A stretch of DNA of 64,000 nt, from positions 1-64,000 of the forward strand of contig NZ_RIZG01000010.1 in the NCBI RefSeq assembly GCF_003721245.1, given 5' to 3'. The DNA comes from Marinomonas hwangdonensis. Its GTDB lineage: Bacteria > Pseudomonadota > Gammaproteobacteria > Pseudomonadales > Marinomonadaceae. Below the pieces are notes generated by a model that made no database searches, had not been told where the DNA came from, and saw only the letters and a list, made by a program, of their open reading frames with translations. Numbering within the stretch: the stretch's first letter is position 1; every line of letters begins with the position of its first letter. The position numbers and the translations under genes are program-made. Below are positions 26,344 to 36,943 of this stretch, piece by piece.

Positions 26344-27606
26344 ATGAAAAAAATTGCAGTAATAGGCTTGGGCTATGTAGGTTTACCACTCGCAGTTGAG
26401 TTCGGTAAGAAGCAAGAGGTGGTGGGCTTTGACATCAATCAATCGCGTGTTAATGAACTTCTTGCAGGCAAAGACTCAACTTTGGAAGTAACGCCAGATG
26501 AGTTGAGGCAAGCGTCACGGCTTGCATTTTCCTTTAATATTGATGACATCAAAAACTGTAATATTTACATTGTCACTGTTCCTACCCCTATCGATGATGC
26601 TAACGCGCCTGATCTTACACCGCTTCGCAAGGCGTCGGCTATGCTTGCTACCGTTATTAAGAAAGACGATGTGGTAATTTACGAGTCGACTGTTTACCCT
26701 GGTGCCACCGAAGAAGTGTGCATCCCTATTATTGAAAAAGCCTCGGGCCTGAAATTTAATGTGGACTTTTTTGCCGGCTACTCGCCAGAACGTATTAATC
26801 CAGGCGATAAAGTTAATACCCTCACAAAAATCAAAAAAATCACGTCAGGCTCTACCCCTGAAATTGCAAAATTTGTCGATGATCTTTACGGTTCCATTAT
26901 TACGGCGGGAACCCATTCTGCTAGCTCAATCAAAGTAGCAGAAGCGGCAAAGGTAATAGAAAACACACAACGTGATTTGAATATCGCCATTATAAATGAG
27001 TTCGCCAAAATCTTTAATATTTTGAAAATTGATACTCAAGAAGTGCTTGATGCAGCTGGGACAAAGTGGAACTTTTTGCCATTTAAGCCAGGTTTGGTTG
27101 GAGGGCATTGCATCAGTGTTGATCCATATTACCTGACCTATAAAGCGAAAGAGGTAGGTTACCAACCTGAAGTCATTTTAGCAGGCCGTCGAATTAACGA
27201 TGGTATGGGGCAATACACCGCTACTCAATTAGTGAAAGCAGTTTCGAAGCGAAAAATACACGTTGATGAAGCGAAAGTATTAGTTCTTGGCTTTACTTTT
27301 AAAGGAGATTGTCCTGATGTTCGAAATACGAAAATCGTTGATATGGTTAAAGAACTAAAAAGCTTTAATATGAATGTGGATGTGTACGATCACTGGGCCA
27401 ATCCTAATGAAGTCAAACATGAATATGGTATTGAGCTAATAAGCGAACTTAAAAATGGTTACTATGACGCTATTGTTTTAGCTGTAGATCATTCTGACTA
27501 TAAAAAATGGGGCGAAGAGAAGATTCGCGGTTTTGGCAAAGAAAAACACGTGCTTTATGATGTGAAATACGTCCTATCTTACGGCCAGTCTGATTTGCGT
27601 TTATAG
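26344..27606 (+). CDS. wbpA: UDP-N-acetylglucosamine 6-dehydrogenase WbpA (Vi/B-band type)
   Basis: A 420-residue cytosolic nucleotide-sugar dehydrogenase that oxidises UDP-GlcNAc to UDP-GlcNAcA. The NAD motif GLGYVGLP is at 8-15, and the catalytic Cys256 lies in GGHCISVDPYYL. Similarity in plan to WbpA/TviB is clear. GGA lies 6 bases before the start. It is the first enzyme gene of the cassette and the first step toward the mannuronic acid derivative made with wbpB, wbpD, wbpE and wbpI. Base composition is still close to that of the flanks. Confidence 0.93.
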   Translation: MKKIAVIGLGYVGLPLAVEFGKKQEVVGFDINQSRVNELLAGKDSTLEVTPDELRQASRLAFSFNIDDIKNCNIYIVTVPTPIDDANAPDLTPLRKASAMLATVIKKDDVVIYESTVYPGATEEVCIPIIEKASGLKFNVDFFAGYSPERINPGDKVNTLTKIKKITSGSTPEIAKFVDDLYGSIITAGTHSASSIKVAEAAKVIENTQRDLNIAIINEFAKIFNILKIDTQEVLDAAGTKWNFLPFKPGLVGGHCISVDPYYLTYKAKEVGYQPEVILAGRRINDGMGQYTATQLVKAVSKRKIHVDEAKVLVLGFTFKGDCPDVRNTKIVDMVKELKSFNMNVDVYDHWANPNEVKHEYGIELISELKNGYYDAIVLAVDHSDYKKWGEEKIRGFGKEKHVLYDVKYVLSYGQSDLRL

Positions 27607-27623
27607 TTTTTAATTGTTGATAA

Positions 27624-28589
<966 letters not shown>

Positions 28590-28591
28590 AG

Positions 28592-29173
28592 ATGTCAGAT
28601 TATTTTAAACATGCTAGTGCCATCGTCGATGATGGGGCTCAGATTGGTGCGGGTTCGCGAGTGTGGCATTTTGCACATATCTGTGCAGGCGCAAAGATCG
28701 GTGCTGGTGTGTCTTTGGGGCAAAATGTCTTTGTTGGTAATAAAGTCACCATTGGTGATAAGTGCAAAATACAAAACAATGTTTCTGTCTACGATAATGT
28801 ACATTTAGAAGAAGGCGTATTTTGTGGCCCTAGCATGGTGTTTACCAACGTCTATAACCCACGCTCGTTAATTGAACGTAAAGACCAGTATCTTGACACG
28901 ATAGTCAAAAAAGGCGCCACGCTCGGTGCAAACTGCACGGTAGTGTGTGGAGTGACCATCGGCGAATATGCGTTTATTGGCGCAGGTGCGGTGGTTAATA
29001 AAGATGTGTCTGCTTATGCCTTAATGGTAGGTGTACCCGCGAAACAAATCGGCTGGATGAGTGAGTATGGTGAGCAACTAGATTTGCCTCTATTGGGATG
29101 TGCACAAGCCATATGCTCACAAACACAACGTGTTTATCAGCTAAACAATAACATCGTTACCATAGTCGAGTGA
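28592..29173 (+). CDS. wbpD: UDP-GlcNAc3NA N-acetyltransferase WbpD (LbH)
   Basis: A 193-residue left-handed beta-helix acetyltransferase, close in length to WbpD (about 190). Hexapeptide repeats run through residues 10-140, with the conserved NNVSVYDNV and FTNVYNPRS segments of WbpD/WlbB. It acetylates the 3-amino group made by WbpE. It starts 2 bases after wbpB. The C-terminal tail ([15 protein letters not shown]) also fits the WbpD pattern. A sharp drop in GC follows this gene. Confidence 0.92.
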   Translation: MSDYFKHASAIVDDGAQIGAGSRVWHFAHICAGAKIGAGVSLGQNVFVGNKVTIGDKCKIQNNVSVYDNVHLEEGVFCGPSMVFTNVYNPRSLIERKDQYLDTIVKKGATLGANCTVVCGVTIGEYAFIGAGAVVNKDVSAYALMVGVPAKQIGWMSEYGEQLDLPLLGCAQAICSQTQRVYQLNNNIVTIVE

Positions 29174-29179
29174 AGAAGA

Positions 29180-30286
29180 ATGAAAATAGACTTTGCAAAC
29201 CTACAACATCAGTATCAGCTATATAAAAAAGAAATTGATTTGGCAATACAATCAGTTTTAGATAAATCAAACTATATAATGGGTGATGAGGTTAGCTTAC
29301 TTGAGCGGCAGCTAGAGCGTTTCACGAGTACTAAGCATGCGATTACTTGTTCTAATGGTACGGATGCACTAACTTTATCCATGAAAGCTTTAAATATAAG
29401 TGCCGGAGATGAGGTTATTACTACTCCTTTTACATTTATAGCAACTGCAGAAACCATAGCTATGTTAGGCGCTATACCTGTATTTGTTGATGTAGAGCCA
29501 GACACATTTAATATTGATACAACTAAAATTATCTCTGCAATTACTTCCAAGACGAAAGCAATTATGCCTGTGAGTCTTTATGGGCAGCCATCAAACATGC
29601 TTGAAATTTCTGATATAGCAAAATCACACGGTCTGAAAGTGATTATTGACGGTGCACAATGTTTTGGCTCCACTTATCATGGTGAATCTACTGCAAAGTT
29701 TGCTGATATATATACAACCAGCTTTTTTCCAGCAAAGCCGCTTGGCTGTTACGGTGATGGTGGAGCAATCTTTACAGATAATGATACTTATGCTGAAAAA
29801 ATTAGGATGTTACGTGTCCATGGACAAAATGAGCGTTATCATCACAAGTATATAGGCATGACGGGTCGATTAGATACCATTCAAGCTGCTATTTTATTAG
29901 CAAAACTACCGCATCACAAAGAAGAAATATTAGCTAGGGATAATGTGGCCCAGTTGTACAACAAAGGTTTAAAAAATATAGTTAAAACACCTGTGGTTCG
30001 CAGTGATAGAAAGAGTGCATGGGCTCAGTATACTATTAGAGTTAATAACCGTTCAGAATTTCAAGAGAATTTACTATCTAAAAATATACCAACCTCCATT
30101 CATTATCCTAAACCTCTACATCTACAAGAATGTTTTCAATATTTAAACTTGAGCTCTGGTATGTTTCCTATATCAGAAATGCTTTCGAAAGAAGTAATTA
30201 GCTTGCCAATGAATCCATTTTTAAAAACTGAAGAAATTGATTATATAGTAGATGCAGTGACTTCTTTTTGTAATGCAGATAATTAA
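29180..30286 (+). CDS. wbpE: DegT/DnrJ/EryC1 aminotransferase WbpE
   Basis: A 368-residue PLP-dependent aminotransferase. The PLP-binding lysine is K186 in FFPAKPLGCYGDGG, and the NGTDAL and DGAQ motifs of the fold are present. The overall pattern agrees with WbpE/WlbC, which transfers an amino group to C3 of the UDP-3-keto-GlcNAcA made by WbpB. GAAGA lies just before the start. It completes the wbpA-B-D-E series, but its AT-rich base composition differs from wbpA, wbpB and wbpD, so it may have a different origin. Confidence 0.9.
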   Translation: MKIDFANLQHQYQLYKKEIDLAIQSVLDKSNYIMGDEVSLLERQLERFTSTKHAITCSNGTDALTLSMKALNISAGDEVITTPFTFIATAETIAMLGAIPVFVDVEPDTFNIDTTKIISAITSKTKAIMPVSLYGQPSNMLEISDIAKSHGLKVIIDGAQCFGSTYHGESTAKFADIYTTSFFPAKPLGCYGDGGAIFTDNDTYAEKIRMLRVHGQNERYHHKYIGMTGRLDTIQAAILLAKLPHHKEEILARDNVAQLYNKGLKNIVKTPVVRSDRKSAWAQYTIRVNNRSEFQENLLSKNIPTSIHYPKPLHLQECFQYLNLSSGMFPISEMLSKEVISLPMNPFLKTEEIDYIVDAVTSFCNADN

Positions 30287-30308
30287 CCCAAAGGTTATGG
30301 AGTGCTTA

Positions 30309-30815
30309 ATGACTGAATACTTTAAACATGAAAAATCGGTAGTAGAGGAAGGCGCTGAAATTGGTAGTGGTTGTAAGGTTTGGATAAATGCACAGATTCG
30401 TTCAGGTGCCATTATAAAAAACAACTGTATTATCTCTAAAGACACTTATATCGATTCAGGTGTACATATTGGAAGCAATTGTAAAATCCAGAATGGTGTG
30501 TCCATATACAACGGTGTATTTATTGCAGATGACGTTTTTGTAGGACCTAATGCCGCTTTCACTAATGATAAAATACCGCGTGCATTCAATCATTCTTGGT
30601 CAATTACTAAAACAATCGTAAATAAAGGTGCCAGTATTGGCGCGAATGCAACCATTGTTTGTGGTGTTGTTATTGGTGAGTACGCAATGGTGGCCGCTGG
30701 TAGTGTAGTGACAAAAGATGTTGAGCCATACAGCCTAGTCATGGGTAATCCTGCAAAACACTACAGCTACGTCGATAAGGACGGTAATAAAGTAGAGGTG
30801 AATCAAGATGCTTAA
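30309..30815 (+). CDS. LbH N-acetyltransferase, WbpD paralogue
   Basis: A 168-residue beta-helix acyltransferase that resembles the 28.6 kb WbpD throughout (TEYFKHEKSVVEEGAEIG; KIQNGVSIYNGV; GASIGANATIVCGV) but lacks its C-terminal tail. The frame opens at 30273, but GGAG stands 6 bases before the ATG at 30309, which I use. The stop overlaps the next gene by 8 bases. It may acetylate a second amino sugar, made by the following Gfo/Idh, SDR and aminotransferase genes. Confidence 0.85.
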   Translation: MTEYFKHEKSVVEEGAEIGSGCKVWINAQIRSGAIIKNNCIISKDTYIDSGVHIGSNCKIQNGVSIYNGVFIADDVFVGPNAAFTNDKIPRAFNHSWSITKTIVNKGASIGANATIVCGVVIGEYAMVAAGSVVTKDVEPYSLVMGNPAKHYSYVDKDGNKVEVNQDA

Positions 30816-31797
30816 TATTGGTCTGATAGGGTATGGTTACTGGGGACCAAATGTAGCTAGAAATTTGCATGTCAACTCAAAAATCTGCCTTAAATGGATT
30901 TGTGATAATAAGTATGAGCGTATAGAAAAAGCTAAATCAACCTATATTGCTCAAACGAATTATACACAAGATCATCATATGTTAATGAATGATCCTGAAT
31001 TAGATGCTGTTGCAATTGCTGTAGAAACTTCTGCTCATTATTATTTAGTAAAACAAGCTCTTTTGGCAGGTAAACACGTTTATGTAGAAAAACCTTTTAC
31101 ATCAACTGTAAAAGAAGCTGAAGAGCTGCATGACCTAGCTACTAAGCTAAACTTAAAAATCCATGTTGACCATATTATGGTTCATCATCCAGTAATAAAG
31201 AAAATTGCTGATCTTGTTAATTCAGGAGAGCTCGGTGACATTCTTTACATTGACGCAATGAGAATGAACCTTGGTCAAATAAAAAAAGATGTTAGCGCAA
31301 TGTGGGATTTGGCAGTTCATGATCTTGCCATTATTGATTTTCTTACTGGTGGTAAAGAACCTTATTTTTTAAGTGCACTTGGTGAAAAATATTACAACCC
31401 AAAAGAGAGTCTTTGTTTTTTGACTATGCGTTACCCAGGTTTTATTTCACATATTCAATCAAGTTGGATCTCACCATTAAAAGAGCGAAAGCTTATTGTT
31501 GCAGGCACAAGAAAAATGTTAGTTTTTGATGATATTAAGCCATCTGAGAAGCTAGTTGTCTATGACAAAGGGGTGAACATAATAGCAGGGGATTCCGTAG
31601 AATATGAAGATTATGCAGTAAAAATCAGGGAGGGAGATATTTTGGTCCCCTTTATCAAGATGAGTGATGCATTGTTTAATAGTATTGATCACTTTAGGGA
31701 GTGTATTGAAAAAAATACACAGTCTATTACTGGAACAGATCAAGCGATACGAATACAAAAAATTCTTGAAAGAGCCGATCAGGGAATGAATCAATGA
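30808..31797 (+). CDS. Gfo/Idh/MocA family oxidoreductase
   Basis: A 329-residue NAD(P)-dependent oxidoreductase. The Rossmann start IGLIGYGYWGPNVARN (3-18) and the EKPF motif near 95 are clear. It belongs to a different subgroup from WbpB and probably oxidises a sugar nucleotide at C3 or a related position. It overlaps the acetyltransferase upstream by 8 bases and the SDR gene downstream by ATGA. Substrate unknown. Confidence 0.85.
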   Translation: MLNIGLIGYGYWGPNVARNLHVNSKICLKWICDNKYERIEKAKSTYIAQTNYTQDHHMLMNDPELDAVAIAVETSAHYYLVKQALLAGKHVYVEKPFTSTVKEAEELHDLATKLNLKIHVDHIMVHHPVIKKIADLVNSGELGDILYIDAMRMNLGQIKKDVSAMWDLAVHDLAIIDFLTGGKEPYFLSALGEKYYNPKESLCFLTMRYPGFISHIQSSWISPLKERKLIVAGTRKMLVFDDIKPSEKLVVYDKGVNIIAGDSVEYEDYAVKIREGDILVPFIKMSDALFNSIDHFRECIEKNTQSITGTDQAIRIQKILERADQGMNQ

Positions 31798-32771
31798 ATA
31801 TAAATCGAGATAGACCAACTATTAAATCAAGTACAATTCTTGTGACAGGTGGAGCTGGCTTTATTGGAAGCCACTTGGTAGACAGGTTGTTATTAGAAGG
31901 CGCCAAAGAAGTTATCATTGTTGATAATCTTTTTGTTGGCTCTGAAGATAATATCTGCGATGCTATAAAAAAAGGTGCAGTTTTTTATAAGGATGATATA
32001 GAAATTACATCTTCATTAGACTATATTTTTGAAAAACATGCGGTAGATATTGTTTTTAATTGTGCAACGAAAGCTTTAAATTATTCTTTTGTTAATCCTA
32101 AAAATGCCTTTGATACAAACGTTAATGGTGTACTAAACATTCTTGAGCACCAAAGAAAAGGTCATTTTAAGACACTCGTACATTTTTCTACATCTGAGGT
32201 TTACGGTTCAGCTGTTTATGAGCCTATGGATGAGAATCACCCAATAAGCCCGACAACAACCTATGCTGCTGGAAAAGCTGCTGCGGATATAGCTATCAAT
32301 AGTTGGGTGAATATGTTCAATGTAGATGCATTTATTGTTAGACCGTTTAATAATTATGGGCCAAGACAAAACTACAGAGGATTTTTAGCTGGTATTATTC
32401 CAATAACGGCTTGGCGAATTGCAAATAATATCTCTCCTGAAATACATGGTACAGGTCAACAGACACGCGATTTTATCTATGTCGAAGACACCGTTGATGC
32501 CGTAGTAAAGCTGTATTCTATTCTAAGTCCAAGTGAAAGTATTAATATCTCCACTGATGGTCAAATATCAATGAATGAGGTGATTGAAAAAATCATTTCA
32601 TACTATGATTATCAAGGTGAAATTATTAGAAAAGAAGCTCGTAGCGCTGATGTATCAGCTCATAATGCTAGTAACGAGAAAGTGAAAAATCTTATTAAAT
32701 ATAATTTAACGCCTTTCGATGACGGTTTGGTAAAAACACTAAATTGGTACCATAAAAAATTTACAGGTTAA
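31794..32771 (+). CDS. NAD-dependent epimerase/dehydratase (extended SDR)
   Basis: A 325-residue nucleotide-sugar SDR. Cofactor motif GGAGFIG is at 19-25; active-site segment STSEVYG (132-138) and Y157..K161. A Ser-Glu pair in place of the Asp-Glu of RmlB-type dehydratases is closer to UDP-glucuronate decarboxylases, GDP-mannose dehydratases or 4-epimerases, so the reaction cannot be fixed by eye. The start overlaps the preceding stop as ATGA. Together with the flanking Gfo/Idh, aminotransferase and acyltransferase it forms a compact module. Confidence 0.85.
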   Translation: MNINRDRPTIKSSTILVTGGAGFIGSHLVDRLLLEGAKEVIIVDNLFVGSEDNICDAIKKGAVFYKDDIEITSSLDYIFEKHAVDIVFNCATKALNYSFVNPKNAFDTNVNGVLNILEHQRKGHFKTLVHFSTSEVYGSAVYEPMDENHPISPTTTYAAGKAAADIAINSWVNMFNVDAFIVRPFNNYGPRQNYRGFLAGIIPITAWRIANNISPEIHGTGQQTRDFIYVEDTVDAVVKLYSILSPSESINISTDGQISMNEVIEKIISYYDYQGEIIRKEARSADVSAHNASNEKVKNLIKYNLTPFDDGLVKTLNWYHKKFTG

Positions 32772-32776
32772 TAATA

Positions 32777-33886
32777 ATGAAAGAAAGAATTAAATTAATA
32801 AAGCCATATATAACTTTTGAAGAAATATCATCAGAGCTAGAAGAGGTTTTCAACTCTGGTCAGCTAACTAAAGGACCGCATGTTGCGAAATTTATTAAAA
32901 GCTTAACGGATTATACTGGTAGCTCATATGCTATACCTATGACTTCGGCAACAACCGCATTGACAATGTGTCTAAAGGTACTTGGGATAAAAAAAGGAGA
33001 CAAGGTTGCTATATCTGATTTTTCTTTTCCTGCTACAGCTAATGTGGTGGAAGATGTAGAAGCAACACCGATTTTTATCGATGTAGATAAAAACACCTAT
33101 AACATGTGTGTTGAAGATTTGCGTAGTAAATTAGATGATAAAGTGAAGGCTGTTATTTTTGTCGATGCACTAGGAAATCCGTCAGGGATAGACGAAATAA
33201 AATCAGTCTGTGAAGAGTTTGGAATACCACTAATTGAAGATTCCGCATGCGCTATTGGCAGTTCAGTTAATGGTGTTAAAGTTGGCAGCATAGCAGATTT
33301 AACTTGTTTTAGTTTTCATCCTCGCAAACTACTTACTACCGGCGAAGGTGGTGCTATCCTAACTAATAATCATGAATATGCATCTTGGTTAGAAATGAAA
33401 GCTAATCATGGTGCTTCAGGTTTACGTGGTAAAGTGTTTGATTTTGTAGACTTTGGTTATAACTATAGGATGAGTGAAATTCAAGCTCTCATGGGTTGGA
33501 AACAAATTGTAAAGCTCGATGATATTACCGGACGTCGTAATCTAATTGCAAAAAAATACGCTCAAGGCTTACAACCATTAGGTATGAAGCGACAAGAAGC
33601 TACGGAAGGTATATATCACAATATTCAATCACTTGTATTTACTGTTCCTGAAACGATTAAACGTGATGATTTAATAGAATATTTAGCTGAGCACAATATC
33701 GAATCAACCCTTGGCACTTATTGCATGAGTGGTACAACCTTCTACTCTAAAAAGTATAATACGATACAGCCAATAGCTCAGTGGCTTGAAAATCACACTA
33801 TAACGCTTCCTTGTTATGATGGTGTTGATTTGCAAAGAGTAATTAGTGTTATAACTAGTTTTTTTTATTTAAATAGAAAAAAGTAA
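32777..33886 (+). CDS. DegT/DnrJ/EryC1 aminotransferase, second copy
   Basis: A 369-residue PLP-dependent sugar aminotransferase with the PLP lysine K184 in [13 protein letters not shown] and a TSATTAL segment replacing NGTDAL. It is clearly different from the WbpE at 29.2 kb and probably works on another keto-sugar, perhaps the product of the SDR or of the WbpM-type dehydratase. The next gene begins on its stop as TAATG. Position of amination (C3 or C4) not deducible. Confidence 0.87.
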   Translation: MKERIKLIKPYITFEEISSELEEVFNSGQLTKGPHVAKFIKSLTDYTGSSYAIPMTSATTALTMCLKVLGIKKGDKVAISDFSFPATANVVEDVEATPIFIDVDKNTYNMCVEDLRSKLDDKVKAVIFVDALGNPSGIDEIKSVCEEFGIPLIEDSACAIGSSVNGVKVGSIADLTCFSFHPRKLLTTGEGGAILTNNHEYASWLEMKANHGASGLRGKVFDFVDFGYNYRMSEIQALMGWKQIVKLDDITGRRNLIAKKYAQGLQPLGMKRQEATEGIYHNIQSLVFTVPETIKRDDLIEYLAEHNIESTLGTYCMSGTTFYSKKYNTIQPIAQWLENHTITLPCYDGVDLQRVISVITSFFYLNRKK

Positions 33887-34374
33887 TGGCATATTTAACA
33901 AGAGTTTTTCGTTATCTGCGCTTTAGAATGAAAAATAAATATAATCGCCATGTTTCATTCGGTGATTTATTTACAGATCGTTGGGAAACTGCATCTTTTT
34001 TAGGGTTTGGCGAAGGAACCTCCTGTTATAACAATGTTTTAGTCTTAGGTAATGTAAAAGTCGGGAAAAATACATGGATAGGGCCAAATGTAGTTTTAGA
34101 TGGAAGTGGAGGAGAATTAATTATTGGTGATTTTTGCTCTATTAGTTCTGGTGTTCAAATATATACACATGACTCAGTTTCTTGGTCAACTAGCTTAGGT
34201 GTAGATACAGTAAGAAAAAGTTCGACTTATATTGGAAATGGTGTGTACATTGGACCAAACACTGTCATTCAAAAAGGAGTGAAGATAGGAGACAAAGCAA
34301 TTATAGGTGCTATGTCATTTGTGAATAAGGATGTAGAAACTAATCAAAAAGTATTTGGTATTCCTGCAAAGTAG
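33886..34374 (+). CDS. Hexapeptide acyltransferase (LbH)
   Basis: A 162-residue left-handed beta-helix acyltransferase with hexapeptide repeats from about 60 to 155 and the closing GIPAK motif. The usual C-terminal extension after GIPAK is missing. It shares a TAATG start with the aminotransferase upstream and probably acylates the same sugar or a hydroxyl of the glycan. hisH2 follows after 12 bases. Substrate unknown. Confidence 0.82.
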   Translation: MAYLTRVFRYLRFRMKNKYNRHVSFGDLFTDRWETASFLGFGEGTSCYNNVLVLGNVKVGKNTWIGPNVVLDGSGGELIIGDFCSISSGVQIYTHDSVSWSTSLGVDTVRKSSTYIGNGVYIGPNTVIQKGVKIGDKAIIGAMSFVNKDVETNQKVFGIPAK

Positions 34375-34386
34375 CTAGGCAATAAT

Positions 34387-35007
34387 ATGATTTCAATAAT
34401 TGATTATGGCGTTGGGAATTTAGGTTCAGTAAAAAATATGCTGAAGTACCTTGGTATAGAAAGTAAAATTATTACCACAACTGAAGAGTTGAGTTCTGCT
34501 GATAAAATTATACTCCCTGGTGTCGGTAGTTGGGATAATGGCGTAGCTAAGCTAAAAGATAGTGGGTTACTTTCTGTATTGAATCAGAGAGTACTTACTG
34601 ACAAAGTTCCTGTGCTTGGGATTTGTCTTGGCATGCAAATCTTACTTGATTGCAGCGAAGAAGGAGAGTTACCTGGTTTAGGTTGGATTCCAGGGAAAGT
34701 AAAAAAGTTTGACTTTAGCCAAACACTAAAAGAAAACAACTTAAGAATACCGCATATGGGCTGGAATGTTACTCATAATGTGAAAAAAACACAGCTTACT
34801 CAATTAATCGATGTTGAAACAAGGTATTATTTTGTGCACTCTTATTATGCGGAAGTTATAAATAAAGAACATGAATTAATGACTTGTCATTATGGCTATG
34901 AATTTACTTGCGCCATACATAAAGAAAATATATGGGGTGTTCAATTTCATCCTGAGAAAAGCCATAAATTTGGTATGGCACTAATAAAGTCATTTTCGGA
35001 GCTATAA
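34387..35007 (+). CDS. hisH2: HisH-like glutaminase subunit for sugar amidination (HisH2)
   Basis: A 206-residue glutamine amidotransferase. The triad Cys80 (GICLG), His188 and Glu190 (QFHPE) is intact, so ammonia release should work. In Pseudomonas B-band loci a second hisH-hisF pair works with WbpG to make the acetamidino group. The same three genes are adjacent here. The true histidine gene hisH is at 5.7 kb with different base use. AT-rich codons mark this copy as part of the cassette. Confidence 0.92.
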   Translation: MISIIDYGVGNLGSVKNMLKYLGIESKIITTTEELSSADKIILPGVGSWDNGVAKLKDSGLLSVLNQRVLTDKVPVLGICLGMQILLDCSEEGELPGLGWIPGKVKKFDFSQTLKENNLRIPHMGWNVTHNVKKTQLTQLIDVETRYYFVHSYYAEVINKEHELMTCHYGYEFTCAIHKENIWGVQFHPEKSHKFGMALIKSFSEL

Positions 35008-35011
35008 TAAA

Positions 35012-35776
35012 GTGCTTAGAACACGTGTTATGCCCTGTTTGTTATTAAAAGGTAGAGGTTTAGTAAAAACAGTAAAGTTTAAAAACGAGCGCTATGTAGG
35101 TGATCCAATTAATGCTGTTAGGATCTTTAATCAAAAAGAGGTGGATGAGTTAGTTTTGTTCGATATTAACTGCACTACTGAAGGCTGCGCTATTAATTAC
35201 TCATTACTTGAGCAAATTACATCGGAATGTTTTATGCCTGTTTGCTATGGTGGTGGTGTTAAAATGTTAGAAGATTTTCGCAGACTTTTTTCTATGGGTA
35301 TTGAAAAAGTATCGATAAGTTCTTTACTTTTTGAAAATGCAGATGTAGTAAAGCAGGCGGTCGCAATATATGGTTCGCAAAGTATAGTCGCTACATTAGA
35401 TATTACCCAATCTAGATTTAGGAAGAAATATCAAGTATGTACCCACTCAAGTAAAAAAATAAAAAATTATACCCCAGTCGAAGCTGCTAAATATGCGTAC
35501 AGTTTAGGTGTTGGTGAAATTATTGTTAATACCGTACATCGCGATGGTACTTGGCTTGGTTTTGATGAAAACCTGATTAAACAAATTTGCGAAAGTGTGA
35601 ATATTCCTGTGGTAGCTACAGGTGGAGCCGGTACCTTAAATGATATTAGAGATGTCGTTGTAAATGCCCATGCTTCTGCTGTTGCACTTGGAAGTATGGC
35701 AGTATTTCAGGCAAAAGATATGGGTGTTTTAATTAAATTCCCTAAACAAGCAGAACTAACTAAAATTTTATCTTAG
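35012..35776 (+). CDS. hisF2: HisF-like subunit for sugar amidination (HisF2)
   Basis: A 254-residue TIM-barrel protein of the HisF family, GTG start. The catalytic Asp of the CLDVD motif is replaced by Leu11 (CLLLK), while the second Asp (D130, ATLD) is kept. A lone aspartate is not expected to support the cyclase reaction, so the protein more likely serves as an ammonia channel between HisH2 and WbpG. YGGGV and TGGAG phosphate-loop positions remain. It starts 4 bases after hisH2 and is followed by wbpG after 9. Confidence 0.92.
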   Translation: MLRTRVMPCLLLKGRGLVKTVKFKNERYVGDPINAVRIFNQKEVDELVLFDINCTTEGCAINYSLLEQITSECFMPVCYGGGVKMLEDFRRLFSMGIEKVSISSLLFENADVVKQAVAIYGSQSIVATLDITQSRFRKKYQVCTHSSKKIKNYTPVEAAKYAYSLGVGEIIVNTVHRDGTWLGFDENLIKQICESVNIPVVATGGAGTLNDIRDVVVNAHASAVALGSMAVFQAKDMGVLIKFPKQAELTKILS

Positions 35777-35785
35777 GCATTAAAT

Positions 35786-36943
35786 ATGACTTATCAAATC
35801 TGTACTCGCTGTATTTATGATACCGAAGTTCCCAATATTTTTTTCAATAATCAAGGTATATGTAATTATTGTGTGCAAATCGATGAGCTTTCAGAGCAGT
35901 TTCCAAATGACGAGAGAGGTAAGGTTGAGTTACAGCGCTTAGTCGATGAAATGAAAAGAGCAGGTAAAGGAAAAAAGTATGATGCATTAATTGGGGTAAG
36001 TGGTGGTTGCGATTCATCTTATCTACTCGACTTAATGACCAAAAAATATGGTTTAAGATTGTTAGCTGTACATTTTGACAATACTTGGAATTCTACCGTT
36101 GCGACTGAAAATATTCACTGTATGACTGAAAAGCTAGGAGTGGATCTTTTTACTCATGTTGTAGATGCTTATGAGTTTGATGATTTGATTTTATCGCATT
36201 TAAAAGCGGGTGTTAAAGAAATTGAAAATCCAACAGACATTGGTTTAGCTACGACGATGAATCTTGCTGCAGAAAAATATGGTATCAAATATAAAATTGA
36301 TGGTCACTCTTTTAGAACAGAAGGGTCTGCCCCTATGGGCTGGATTTACATGGATGCTAAGTATATACAGAGTGTGCATAAAGAATTTGGTAGTGTACCG
36401 ATGAGAACATTTCCCAATTTATGGCTTTCAAAACAATTGAAATGGATGTTGTTTAATCAAATAAAATCTGTAAGGCCATTGTATTATTTACAATATGATA
36501 AAGAAGCTGCTAAAGAGATGTTAGCTAGAGAATATGGATGGACGTGGTACGGTGGCCATCATTTAGAAAATAGAACTGCTTCGTTTTTTCATAGCTACTT
36601 CTTTCCTAAACGTTGGAATATTGATTTTCGTATTGCTGGATATTCTGCTTACTGTCGTGATGGGCGAATGACTAGAGAAGAAGCCTTAAGCTTAATGAAG
36701 AAAGAGCCACATATTGAAGATGGTTTAGTAGAATATTATAAAAAGCGATTAAATCTTTCAGATGAAGAGTTTGAGCATTTAATGAATTTACCTAAAAAAT
36801 ATTATACAGACTTCAAAACGTATAAAAAAACTTTTGAGAGGATGAGGCCGTTTTTCTACTTAATGGCTATGTGGAAGCTAATACCTTGGAGTTTTTATAT
36901 TAAATATACACTACCTCACAAGGTTGCTAAGGATTTTAAGTGA
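35786..36943 (+). CDS. wbpG: N-acetyl sugar amidotransferase WbpG
   Basis: A 385-residue ATP-dependent amidotransferase. An N-terminal zinc knuckle has cysteines 6, 9, 26 and 29 (CTRC, CNYC). The ATP pyrophosphatase loop is SGGCDSS at 72-78. WbpG-type proteins use ammonia from HisH2/HisF2 to convert an N-acetyl group to an acetamidino group on a 2,3-diacetamido uronic acid. The gene order hisH2-hisF2-wbpG supports this directly. The glycosyltransferase downstream overlaps it by GTGA. Confidence 0.93.
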   Translation: MTYQICTRCIYDTEVPNIFFNNQGICNYCVQIDELSEQFPNDERGKVELQRLVDEMKRAGKGKKYDALIGVSGGCDSSYLLDLMTKKYGLRLLAVHFDNTWNSTVATENIHCMTEKLGVDLFTHVVDAYEFDDLILSHLKAGVKEIENPTDIGLATTMNLAAEKYGIKYKIDGHSFRTEGSAPMGWIYMDAKYIQSVHKEFGSVPMRTFPNLWLSKQLKWMLFNQIKSVRPLYYLQYDKEAAKEMLAREYGWTWYGGHHLENRTASFFHSYFFPKRWNIDFRIAGYSAYCRDGRMTREEALSLMKKEPHIEDGLVEYYKKRLNLSDEEFEHLMNLPKKYYTDFKTYKKTFERMRPFFYLMAMWKLIPWSFYIKYTLPHKVAKDFK

